The position numbers were made by a program, and so were the translations under genes. From Linum tenue (taxonomy: Eukaryota > Streptophyta > Magnoliopsida > Malpighiales > Linaceae), in the NCBI GenBank assembly GCA_946122785.1, contig CAMGYJ010000006.1, forward strand, positions 558,001 through 622,000: a stretch of DNA of 64,000 nucleotides, given 5' to 3'. Shown one piece after another: positions 1 through 10,610 of the stretch. Every line of letters begins with the position of its first letter. Within the stretch, counting starts at the first letter, position 1. A model generated the notes under the pieces. It made no database searches and had not been told where the DNA came from. It saw only the letters and a list, made by a program, of their open reading frames with translations.

Positions 1-66
1 TATGGAAAACTAGGGTGGAATGATCCATGATACTCATCTTTATGATTTTGAGGGAAGGGATCTACT

Positions 67-1972
67 TTAAGGCGCATGATAAGGGATGGAATTGAGATAC
101 AAGTTATTTTTGCGCGGAACCGTACCTCCGGAATCTTCAGACATGTCAAGATCTTGAGGTTTGATTTGGTTTGGGAGCTTCCAGTCGAAATGATATAGCA
201 AATTTGCGAGTAAAAGATAAACAACGAAAATTCCATAGTTCATGCCTGGGCACATTCTCCTTCCAGCGCCAAATGGGATAAGTTGGAAGTCATTACCCTT
301 ATAATCGATGGAAGAGTTGAGGAATCTTTCTGGTATAAATTGATCTGGTTGGGTCCAGTGTGAGGAGTTTCGACCGATGGCCCAAGAATTAACAATGATC
401 CTCGTCTTTGCTGGTATTTGACATCCATTGATCACAACCGTTTCTCGACCTTCTCTCGGAATCGACAGAGGAACAGGAGGATGCAATCTGAATGTCTCCT
501 TCACGACTGATTTGAGATAATGTAGTTCGTTGAAGCACGCATCATCTACTACTTTCCCTCTTTTGTCAAACATCTCTCTCACCTCTCTCTGTACTTTGTT
601 CATCTTTTCTGGGTTCTTCATCAATTCAGACATGGCCCATTCCACAGTAACAGGGGAAGTGTCACCACCAGCCAAGAATATGTCCTGCCATGTATATATA
701 TCAATATACTGCCACAAAATTCACCATATGTATATATATGTGTACCACAAATTTCACCATATGTATACATAAATACGTACCAAGATCACGGCTTTAACCT
801 CGAGGTGGTTGTCAGTGCAAGCCAAGAGCACATCGACGAGATCTTCTTCTTCTTCTCCTCCAGTTGCTACTGCTTTGTCAAGATGCTCTGTTTCTCTATT
901 TCTTCTCCTCGATACGTGCTCATCGATTATTCCTTGGAGGATGACATCTGCTTCTTGGTGAAGCTTCTTTAGGTGTCTCTCTGTTCCACTGATCAGACGC
1001 AACAACCTGTTTGGATGAGGGAAATGTTTTGGTCACCATGTAGCTGAATCAGTAGCAAGGACTAATAAACCGTAACCAAGATAAATCCGGAAAAGTTAAT
1101 GATAGAGTATTTTGTGTTGAAACTGCGGCTCAACCGCGTTTTATATTGCTAAAAACCGTTTACCGATTTAGACTCTGGCATATACAGTTCACAAACAGTT
1201 ATAGCAGCTAATCAGCCAGCAGTCAACTAATTTACCTGTTGGAAGGGAAGATGTCCCCTACGCTGAACCCACCAAGAGCTTGAAGGATTCGATGAATCAC
1301 CGGCAAGAAAGATCCCTCCAGTCCCCGGATCTTCCCAAACGCCGTTCTCGACGTCATCGCGTTCCCCACCGACACCAGCAGCCGGCTAAGGTTCACCACT
1401 CCTCCAGCAGGCTCGCTACCAATCAGATTCATCAGCTTGCTCGCCTCTGCTTCAAGAATCGGCCGGAAAGACTTCACTCGCTTGTCCGTCAAGAGCTCCA
1501 TCGTGAGGATCTTCCGCATCTGCCGCCAATAATCTCCTTCGGAGCAGAACGCGATGTCTTTCGATCCGTAGAAGATGATGTCCGCCGACGGCAGGTAAGG
1601 TCTGGCGGCGAAGTTCTGGTCGTGGGTTCTGAGGAACTCTCTGGCTGATTCAGGGGATGATATGATGACGTTTGACGTTTCGCCGAGCTTGAGGTGCATA
1701 ATGGGTCCGTACTGCTCGGCTAGATCGGCGAACCGGCGGTGGATTGGGACGCCGGCGGAGAAGGCGGCGAGTTGGTGGATGTTGCCGATGATGGGGAGCT
1801 TCCATGGTCCTGGAGGCAGGGGAAATGTGGGTTTGTTCTTCTTCTTGAGATGGGATCTGAGGATGAATATGGTGGAGAAGAGGATGGGTATTAGGAGGAG
1901 GAGTAGTGGAGGAATATTGCTTTTCCACAGGATCTCATCACCATGCCCAAGCCCAACAGCTTCTTCTTCCAT
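67..1972 (-). CDS. Cytochrome P450, CYP71 family (CYP71D-like)
   Basis: Heme-thiolate monooxygenase, probably ER-anchored and acting in specialised metabolism; the substrate cannot be told from sequence. Three exons on the minus strand: 1236-1972, 781-1006 and 67-684, joining in frame to 526 residues. Residues about 18-38 form a leucine-rich membrane anchor, followed by the proline-rich hinge FPLPPGPWKLP. Exon 3 opens with the I-helix oxygen-binding motif AGGDTS (326-331), then the ExxR helix ETFR (384-387), PERF (439-442) and the heme loop PFGAGRRMCPG with the axial cysteine at about 466. The second intron sits just before DIFLAGGDTS, the usual place in CYP71 genes. Length and all key residues are normal, so the gene looks functional. 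The start chosen is the first Met of an exon that begins 41 bases downstream of a TATA-like box. Confidence 0.93.
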
Positions 1973-2012
1973 TGTCAGTTTGCTCCTCTCTGGAGATCTC
2001 TCTGCCTCCTAG

Positions 2013-2030
2013 ATATATAACAAGGTCAAC
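2013..2030 (-). promoter_or_regulatory. TATA-like box plus W-box upstream of the P450
   Basis: Read on the minus strand, TTATATAT lies at 2020-2013, 41 bases before the P450 start codon. TTGACC, a perfect W-box and thus a possible WRKY factor site, lies immediately upstream at 2029-2024. Whether the site is used is inference. Confidence 0.45.
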
Positions 2031-2299
2031 GATGGGGGTGCTAAATAGAAAAATTAGCAATCAACCCCATTAAAAAACCGAGCACCTAATCAAATTAAAG
2101 TAATCAAATATCACATCAGTACAAAAATTATTAGTATTTAATCCTCTGAACGAGCAACCCCACATTGATCTTCATGGATTTCATCTGCTTGCCCAATAAT
2201 TCAATGCTAATACAGTTCAAAACAAGGCCACATGGCTAAGAAAAGAAATCAGGGCCCGGCATGGTTGCAAGATTGACCTCAAAACTCGAACAAAAAAAT

Positions 2300-2760
2300 C
2301 AAGAATGCGAGATAAGATAAGAATCGACGTGATCAAATCTTCTAATCAGTAACCAGCTAGCAATCCAAATATGTTCAAAATTGTACTGGTCGATCCGGCG
2401 TTTAATATGTTCGACACGTAGAACAAATCTTTTTAATTTAGAGCAATACATGAAATCATTCACCACTTCGATTCGATACAGCCCAAAGAATTGACAAAAT
2501 TTCCTCAATATCGTCAATTCAACCATGACCAATTCTAGTATAGTAGAGGAAGTGTCACCCCCCAGCTTGAAAAAGAATCGTGGAAGACGATGCTGGCCGA
2601 CGGCATGTAAGGCCTGGACGAGAAGTTGTGGTCGTGAGTTTTCATGAACTTTCTGTCTGCTTAAGGGTAATGATGATACCATACCACCACGTTTGAGGCC
2701 TCCCCCAACCCGAGTTGCATCATGGGGTAGGGCTCGAAAACGTTGCGGTCCAGACCAGAT
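2300..2760 (-). pseudogene. Degenerate, internally deleted P450 fragment
   Basis: On the minus strand about 2750-2610 reads like the N-terminal part of the neighbouring P450: a Gly-Leu-Gly-Glu-Ala-Ser-Asn-Val stretch, then KFMKTHDHNFSSRPYMPSA, equivalent to the EFLRTHDQNFAARPYLPSA region of the intact gene, with an in-frame stop between them. In another frame it runs straight into FKLGGDTSSTILELVM (about 2585-2530), the I-helix that in the intact gene lies in exon 3. Everything between (F to H helices and both introns) is missing, and there is no heme loop. It is a broken paralogue, probably left by tandem duplication and deletion. It cannot make a P450. Confidence 0.7.
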
Positions 2761-2763
2761 CAT

Positions 2764-3464
2764 ATGTACAATTTATAGTGCAGATCGAGGGACTGTAGTA
2801 GAGTTCAGAGATTGTACCAAATACTATATAATCCAAAAAAAATCATGTCAATGCATGTAATCTGATTCATTACGATCCTAGACCAATATACTATCATGCC
2901 TATGCAATCTAGTTCGATATGGTTTCCGACTAATAGGGTCTATTCTGTAAATATTTACAGTTCTCAACACTAACATGTAATTTGAACACAAGATGAATCA
3001 ATTCCCAATATAATGTTTAAGCAAATGCTAGAATACTAAGATGCTTGCCCTAAAGGTCCAAGGAATAATGCAACTGAGATAACGGAAAGATGAATATGTT
3101 CCTCCAAATGTCACTATGTCCCAGTCAAAGATACCAGTAACAAACGGGGGCCCCACCTTCGCCGTTACCGAACCCGTCAAGTCAACCACAACGCAAATAA
3201 AATGGGCCTGATGGGCCTAAATGACGGAGACATAAACGACGTCCGTTACTTTCCCCATCCGGGCCCATAAGGACCCTACCGGCCCACTCACAGCAAAAGA
3301 ACCGGCCGAAGCCGGAGAGGCGGAGACTAGAGAGTCAACTAGAGTCAAAGACACATCAAAAAATTAAAATTAAATATTTATTTATTAGCCGTTATTAGAC
3401 GAAGAAGGGGAAAAAACAAGTTTACTCTCGGTCTCGGAGCTAGCAGAGAGGGGGAGAATCAGCC
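2764..3464 (+). promoter_or_regulatory. WRKY32 upstream region with W-box cluster
   Basis: No gene is visible. The interval holds repeated AGTCAA, which is TTGACT (W-box) on the other strand: 3123-3128, 3180-3185, 3333-3338 and 3343-3348, plus a near match TTGACG at 3175-3180. The last two are 10 bases apart and about 120 bases before the WRKY start codon. The W-box is the established target of WRKY proteins, so auto- or cross-regulation by WRKY factors is a reasonable inference. An A/T-rich run (3358-3390) precedes the probable transcript start. Confidence 0.5.
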
Positions 3465-6297
3465 ATGGCCGAGAGCGAAAGATTGGACGCTGTCCAACCG
3501 CAGCAAAACGACGAGGTGAAACAGCTACATAGTGACGATGGGGACAAGAATTTGGATGTGGGCGGGGAGGAATTGGAGCCAGCCGTCGACGACGACGACA
3601 GAGAAGGAGGTGATTGTGATGGTGATGAAGGTGGTGAAGGCGAGGCTCGGCGCCGTGAGCTGAGTAGAGTCGTTGCTGAGGTGGAAGAAGGTGCTGGCGC
3701 GGATACGATGGGGTCTAGGCCGGAGGAGGAGTCCGGAAACCTAGGTGCGGCGGCAGTACCGGAGAGCGATCAGTGTGTAGGTAGGCAGTTTTCTTTCTTC
3801 TTCTTCTTCCTCTTTCTGTTTCAGGGTTTTGGTTTTTCTCTTGTTTGTTACGAGGACTGATTTCTGGGAGCCCTGGTGTATGATCTCGCAGGTCAAGTGA
3901 GGAATTCGGCTCTGGAGTCGAGTACGGCGGCTGAATTCAAGGTTTTGCTTCTCCATTTCGTCCGGTTTTCCCCTTTTGAATGTCCATTATCGGCTGTCTT
4001 AGCGTTTCAGTTGCTTAGTTGTGAGTTGAACGTTCGAATTGTTGTTAACTTGTGTAAGGGTTCGGCTGGATTTTCTCATTTCTTTTCTGCATGAACTGAA
4101 AAAACGAAGTTATCGGTGATGGAGTTGAACTAAGGAAGGAACGGGGAGGTGAAGTTTTTGTAAGAGTTAGGCTGGAGGTTCCTCTGTCTGTAAACATTTG
4201 GGAGTTTGAACTGGTTTCAACTTTCAATTGAAGACCAGTTTAATAGAAACTTATGATGTGCAATTGAGAACCTTACATTTGCTGAAATTTTGAATATTTC
4301 TTTCTTGACCAAGTTAGAGAACCTGAAGTCTTTGAATTGCTTGAAGTTTTGGCTTGCTTCACTCAGTTGCATGTCTGATTTTTGGAGAATGTGGTATTCA
4401 CTTGGTGTTTCATCTCCATCTTTGTAGGAACATATGGGATCATCACAACAAGAAGTTTCAGAGTGTGAATCAACACATGATGCTAATGCTGAGAGCGAAA
4501 ATGGGCTTCAGTTGTGTGTTTGTCCAGCTCCTGCATCAGAGATGTCGCCAACTTCGGTTACCGAACCCATATCAGCTGGTCCAAGTCCAACTGTTCCAGA
4601 CCAGAGGTTGCCTGTGCCGAAGGGTACCAGTGGTCCTGTGCAAGAAGCGGATCGACCGAAGCCCTCTGACATTAGAAATCTAGTTATACCTGTCTTGAAA
4701 ACAGTTACCCCTGATGGTTACAATTGGCGGAAGTATGGTCAGAAGCAAGTGAAGAGTCCTAATGGTTCAAGGAGTTACTACAGGTGCACGCATTCCGACT
4801 GTTTTGCTAAGAAGATCGAGTGCTCTGATCATTGTGGCCATGTTATTCAGATTGTAAATAAAGGAATGCACAGTCATGATCCACCTCGGAAGAGCAATTC
4901 CAAAAGGGTAAGTAGGATGCCAGCATCCAGTGGGCGTATTTCAGGGGATGTCATTACAGAACATGCAATTAGACTTAAGGAATCAGATCCAGCAACACCG
5001 TCTAAAGAACTTACAGAAAAGAAGTTCATAATTGCTGATAGAAAACGTTTGAGCCCAAGTGGCTCGAGTGAGACTGATAAAGGTCAACTGAAAGAGGAAC
5101 ACACTTGTGTACCGGAACCCCCAAAAAGGTATTCTTTCTCATCAAATTAGTTGCTTTTTTGTGAATTATTTTCTTAAGTCTCTGGGATACAATGTTTAGT
5201 TCTTTCTGCCTCTTCTGATCAGGGTGAAAAAGGACGACCTGGATTGCTCACGGGCTCTCACTAAGCCCGGAAAGAAACCTAAATTTGTTGTGCATGCAGC
5301 AGTTGATGTTGGGATCTCAGCTGATGGGTATAGATGGCGAAAATACGGACAGAAGATGGTAAAGGGAAATACTCATCCGAGGTGCATGTCTATTCGACTC
5401 ATATTTTCTTTGCTCTGACCTTTAGTGTCATTTGTTCCCTTAAGGAAAGCCCATGCTGCTACTTGTTCTGTTCCTTTGATTGTGGAGGGAAAATATTCCT
5501 GCCCACCCAATTGAGCAAGTTCAGACATACTTATGAATGACTGAAGCAATGCAATCAGATGCCTATTGATACGTTCTACAAATGCTATCATTTGGCAACC
5601 AGGGATAGTTCCCTGTAATTCTGTGAATTCATCGTTTTTGTTGTTTAAATCTGGAACGAACACCCTGTATATCAGTACATATAATTTCAGAATACATGAT
5701 GTCATACATTCTGAAAATCTGTGGGTTTACTCCAAGATTTCAACAATATTGTGTGTGATCCACAATTACAATGTGCTGTATGATGAGGCAGTAACAATCT
5801 ACAGGTTCCCCATATATGAATGACATGACAATGCAATCAGATGTCTATTCATAGAATCTACACATGCTAAGTTGTCTTTTGAGACTCAGGTCTTATATTT
5901 TCTCTCCCACACCAAATGCTGATATTCCTAGATCCAATCACCTTTTGTACTCTGCAGGAACTACTACAGATGCACATCTGCCGGTTGCCCAGTCCGCAAG
6001 CACATCGAGACAGTAGCAGATAACTCAAGCGCCGTCATCATAACATACAAAGGCATCCATGACCACGACAAGCCTGTCCCAAAGAAGCGTCACCGCCCAC
6101 CCAGCGCTCCTCTCCTCGCCACCCCAGCTGCACCAGACTCCATGAATAATGCCGTCCAGCAGCACAATAAGAGAGCCGAGTCCCCGAGGAATCCAGAAAC
6201 CTCGGTCGCTGGTGGAAACAACGACAAGAAGGACAAGGCGGTCGAATCGTCATCCCGGGCTCTCATAAGCATTGGCTTCGAAGTCAAGCCTTGTTAA
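3465..6297 (+). CDS. WRKY32: Group I WRKY transcription factor, WRKY32 orthologue
   Basis: Nuclear DNA-binding regulator that recognises W-boxes. Five exons: 3465-3780, 3892-3941, 4428-5128, 5223-5381 and 5958-6297; the frames join to 521 residues. The N-terminus is acidic (Asp/Glu/Gly-rich). There are two WRKY domains: WRKYGQK at about 222-228 and again at 394-400, each followed by C-x4-C and H-x-H zinc ligands. The C-terminal domain is cut by an intron after NTHPR, the conserved position in group I genes. The linker phrase [18 protein letters not shown] and the C-terminus [11 protein letters not shown] are what I recognise as WRKY32-type. Exon 2 is only 50 bases and easily missed. All key residues are intact. 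Confidence 0.92.
5531..5869 (+). repeat. Imperfect direct repeat inside WRKY32 intron 4
   Basis: Two roughly 54-base segments, 5531-5586 and 5817-5869, share the order ATGAATGAC, AATGCAATCAGATG, CTATT and CTACA-ATGCTA with scattered differences. They lie about 285 bases apart in the intron that splits the C-terminal WRKY domain. No coding content is recognised in this intron. Confidence 0.6.
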
Positions 6298-7521
6298 GTA
6301 AGTAAAGTAATCAATGGGTGTTCATCATCCCTTCCTGTTCCATTTCTTTTTCTCGTTTGCTTTCCTTTTTTAGTGAATGAGTGTTTGTTTGTGAACACTT
6401 AGAAGAAGAAAGTAAAAAGAGAACTGTTGTATATGAGTGTATTAGTGGTGGAATGTTGCTGCCCCCTGATCCAGTTGACTGACTGGGATAATATTAAGTA
6501 TTTAACGTTAACCAATCTTGTATCTAGTTGATTAGTAGCTAATTGCCGAGTTAATCGAGATCTGAGTTCGAGCCTTCTCTTTGTCTGTAAGGGGACCCAT
6601 GTCCATAATTTCTCATGGTTTCTCAGACAGGTATCTGATTAGCAGTAACCTGGTATGGGACAAGCATGGGCTTCCAGCTTTTTTGTGGTTATGATTTTGA
6701 CTTAGTAATCAATGCTTATCAGTTTCAACATCTTGAATCATTGCAAAAGTAGAGGGGAGGGAGAGGATGGTGCCCTACAAGAGTGTCTTTGTGTAGGGGA
6801 GTCCTCTTGCCCCTCCTGAGGGGAACAGTTGTGTTTATTCTTGGTGACCTACTCCCCCTGCCCTTTCTCTTTCCCTTTAGTCTAAATCTTAATCATTCAA
6901 GTCAATCAGTTGCTCAAAGTTTTGAGCTGTCTGGTCTGCCTAGCCCACCACCTAATCTCTTTCTCCACACTAAAGTTGATCGTTATACGATCGAAATGTT
7001 TTCCTAGTGGATGGAAAGGTAGCATCTTGATGATGCGTCGAAGAACCTTTCTTGGTCGTCTATGTTAAGAGTGTTATACAATAACTAACATACGAGAGTC
7101 GCGTCGTCAGAATCAACAATAATGTGACCTTGGGGGAGTATATACTGTGGAGCTCTACCTCCCACTGGGTGATCAGAGGCTGTAGAAATCAAGCAGAGCT
7201 CAAATCGAAGGGTCTGTATGAATATAAACTAACTTTCAGGAAGATCCCAACTATACAAAAAATCATACATTTCCAAGTGTGGAACAGGGCGGGCAAACCC
7301 ACGTCCACCAACAGCCACAATTCCTTCACCATCATCTGGTTAAAGAACAACAGTGAATTTTCTTTTATAATCTACAGATCTAGAATGGGAGAATGGGACA
7401 AGATTCCTTCCTATCATGATGCGGCAGCAGCCAGCAATGGAGTTTCCTTTCGATTTATACAGACGAAGGGGGAAAAAACTGGTCCATCAAGTTGAGTAAT
7501 AGCACAGTACTGCATCAGCTG
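6298..7521. other. Convergent intergenic region, WRKY32 to DNA glycosylase
   Basis: The two genes end towards each other, so this holds both 3' untranslated regions. No conserved coding sequence, RNA gene or transposon ends are seen; short open frames here have no plant-like composition. Confidence 0.5.
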
Positions 7522-10500
7522 CTATGCCTCCAAGCTCAAGTCATCAATGGCTATGGACATCTCTGATCCTATGATTCCGCTGTTTGTTTTTTCACCACCA
7601 TCTTGTCCTTGTTCTTGATCACCTTCTGCTGCAACTGTGGCCTTGATAGTGCCATTCTCTTCCTTCCCTTCTGCCACATTTACACATTCCTGGAATCTGA
7701 AGCAGCCGATGAGATGGTCGTTTGTTATACCTGCCGACTGCATGAAAGAGTACACGATTGTCGGCCCCACACTGCGGAACCCTCGCCTCACGAGGTCCTT
7801 GCTTATGGCATCTGCTTTGGGGGACTTCACGGGTACCTGCCTTGGGTACCGGAGTCGGTTTACTATAGGCTTGTTGTTCACGAAGCTCCATATGTATTTG
7901 TCAAAGGAACCAAACTCTTCTATCACCTGCAGTCAACAAAACAAGAAACCTACATAATGTTAGCTGCAATATTAGGTATGTCTTTACAATTGTTTGTACA
8001 ATGATTGGATTGGCTGAAAGAGCAACAAACTTAGGGGTCATTTGGATGTTGGTTTGGGTGACAGAATTCAGCACCAAATCCACGAGAAGTGGGTTTGCTT
8101 ATAACCCTTGTTTCGTGGAGCCAGAAAGGTGCCAACTCCATGGACCTAAGGAATCCACGAGGGTACCGAATTAGTTGGCTCACGGTATGGGTTTTCAAAT
8201 CCATCTATCCTCATATCTACCTTCTCCCATTCATTTAACCTTTAAAAGTATTAGGAAGAGTGTTAATGTCAACTCATGCAACGGATCCGGGACCGCATTA
8301 GCGCCCTGGAAGACAGGAAACGGGCCCTCCTCCAAGAACATAAATACCTCATTGTGATTCACTCACCCGCAACCGGAGAGACTAGAATAGAAGAGTCATA
8401 TAGTTCCGTCTTAGCATCATTTCTTATGTCTAGTTGCAGGACCTTTAAAAGCCATTACAAGTTTATGACAATCCACTACTAAAATCCAACATCCAAACAA
8501 ACAAAACTTGAAATCTGCAAGTGTACAATCCATCAATGTTCAAATCCCACATCCAAAAGACCCCTTAATCGTTAATGAATTGTACATCATCAATCAATCT
8601 GGGATCTTAAAGGGGAAGGAAAAATGTAATAATAGGTGGGGCTAAAGATTTGAGGGCCATTTGCAGAAAGATATACAAAACTGCATAATTGTAGTCAGGC
8701 TGTATTCTTTTCCCTAAACTATTATTATTCTGCAAATTGCAAGGGAAGTTCAGGACCACACATCCAACCACTTTTTCCTCCACCTAACCTTATTGGACGA
8801 GAAGACCATTATCATAACAGCATTATATGTTCTTTTGCTTTAATGGCTGATACCTCGAATAGAGTTCGGTGTGTGGTCCGCGGAAGTTGGGAGTGCATTG
8901 ATAGGAGTCAATGAAAACCCGGTACATGCCACTTGTCAAAGAGACAGTAAGCATACAAAAGGACCAACAAGAACATATGCTACGGAACAGGACCTCGTAC
9001 ACTTGCAGCTTGTGATGCCATAAGCGGAAGTAAGACAAAATCGAGAGAGGGAAATAAGAATTTTACCTTGGAGATTTGACGAGCATTCTCAATGACAGCA
9101 CGTAGCTTGGGTTCCGAGAGCAGGGAAGTGGCTTTGCTTCCTGTTGCCGTGAACTTCTTCTCATTGAACTTTGAGACGGAGATCGGATCAAAATCTGAAA
9201 AGACTTCCCTGGTGTAGACCAAGGGTTTTGGTCAATACTACTGGTACTGACTGATATATGAAGGTTAAGTGGAAATGAGAGGACTGGAGAAACTGAACCT
9301 GAAGATGTGCCTCTTGCTTAAAATGGCAGGCCAAGTAAGTTCAGCTAAGGCCCCCGAAAGGACAAGAAGCTCGAACAATTTTCTACACAGAGGAAAAACA
9401 TCAAGAGATCAATAGTGAAACATTATTGAAAAGCTGAAGCCTTTTTGAAAAGCTTGGCACAATGATTAGGAATTTTCGAAACTTGTTCCTTACTTATCTT
9501 CGTGTAAAGGAACTCCCCATTCTTCGTCGTGGAAAGCTGCATAGCATGGATCTGCTTTCCACAGTAGCAAAACAAGGTCAGTGCTAGAACTAGGAGCAAG
9601 CATAACTAAACCATCATGCTCCATTGAATGGAAAGGAAAGGATCCCACAGTTTGTAATTCAATAAAGCCAATCTTCATCGCTTCATCTAAAAACAATCCC
9701 GGTAGACTCGATTCACCCGAATTTGATACAACTTTCTCAGTGAAGCAGGGTGCAATCTTTTACATAACTCTACGGAAACACAGAATATAAAATGGAAATG
9801 CTGAGAAGGTACTGAAGAAAAGTATATGAACTGCTTTTAGCCTCTCAACTTCAATAAAAAGCCATCCAAGAACACTGAAGTCCTAGCAGAAAGTTGCTTC
9901 ACTTTTGCGAGATGTCATTGTGCATATGCTGAAGATTTCTACCACGTCAAGCTTACTCTTTGCAAACGAAGTGTCATCTAAAATGTAGTTCTGAGGGACA
10001 AGCTGATGAACTACACTAGCACAATTTAAGGCGCTACAATGCAATCTAAACCCAGCATAGCTCACACAGACTAGCTACAAGCTTCATACGGACAATAACA
10101 ATTCACTCAAGAACCAAAGAATAACTTGCCTGTATTGGGTGTCACCCAAGCACATGTCTTCTTGTTGAACTGTGATCCACCAGGAGAAGTTGGAGACTCA
10201 AGTCCACTATCAGAAGCAACACTCCTCGGCTTTGAAACCACCTTCCTTCTACTCCCTGTACTATACGACCGCACCAACCGCCCAGTAGACGCCCGACTGT
10301 GGAATGAATCAGTGGATGCATCGGACGAGCAAGAGGCATTCATAGACAGATTGGAATGCAGCAACTGCTCGTGTCGACGGAGCACAGAAGATGCACTAAG
10401 AGAGTGTGATTTGGGAGAATGGCTGTTGTAAATTCCTTTTGTTGGTTTCTTCTCTTCCGGTGATTTCTCAACTTTGCTCAGTGTCAATGGCTTGGGTTTC

Positions 10501-10610
10501 CCAGCACTAAAAGCTTCAGACTTGGTGTTCCCAGTTGGACCCAAAACTGGCCTTGTTTGATCAGAATCAGCCACATTTATCGACCTCACTCTTGGAGCTC
10601 CTCCAGACAT
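7522..10610 (-). CDS. DNA-3-methyladenine glycosylase I (TAG family)
   Basis: Base-excision repair enzyme that removes 3-methyladenine from alkylated DNA, expected in nucleus or organelles. Five exons on the minus strand: 10130-10610, 9494-9551, 9299-9382, 9067-9208 and 7522-7926, giving 389 residues. The first 150 or so residues are a basic, Ser-rich plant-specific extension. The TAG domain starts at CAWVTPNTDP. The putative zinc ligands of the bacterial enzyme are present: Cys153 (CAW), His168 (FHDEEWG), and His326 with Cys330 in NDHLIGC. FHDEEWGVP and the KSPKADAISKDL / GFRSVGPT blocks are diagnostic. Intron 1 uses a GC donor (10129-10128). Intron 4 (7927-9066) carries a MITE. The far C-terminus after FRFQEC is variable. 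The start is the first Met in the exon, just before the SGGAPRVRS motif common to plant members. Confidence 0.92.
8034..8564. mobile_element. Tourist/PIF-Harbinger-like MITE in glycosylase intron 4
   Basis: The ends are inverted copies: GGGGTCATTTGGATGTTGG at the left against GGGGTCTTTTGGATGTGGG read inward from the right (about 20 of 24 matching). The element is flanked by TTA at 8031-8033 and TTA at 8565-8567. A 3-bp TTA duplication with G-rich inverted ends is typical of PIF/Harbinger MITEs. It is 531 bases long and holds no transposase. A degenerate second copy of the end motif lies near 8482-8506. Confidence 0.78.

Noticed and set aside
6490..6600. Possible SINE with tRNA-like boxes
   Set aside because: The box B-like GTTCGAGCC is present, but box A, a poly-A tail and flanking duplications are not seen.
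7021..7040. Sequence resembling miR172 (CATCTTGATGATGC)
   Set aside because: Only about 13-15 bases match, the mature ends differ and no star arm follows within 150 bases.
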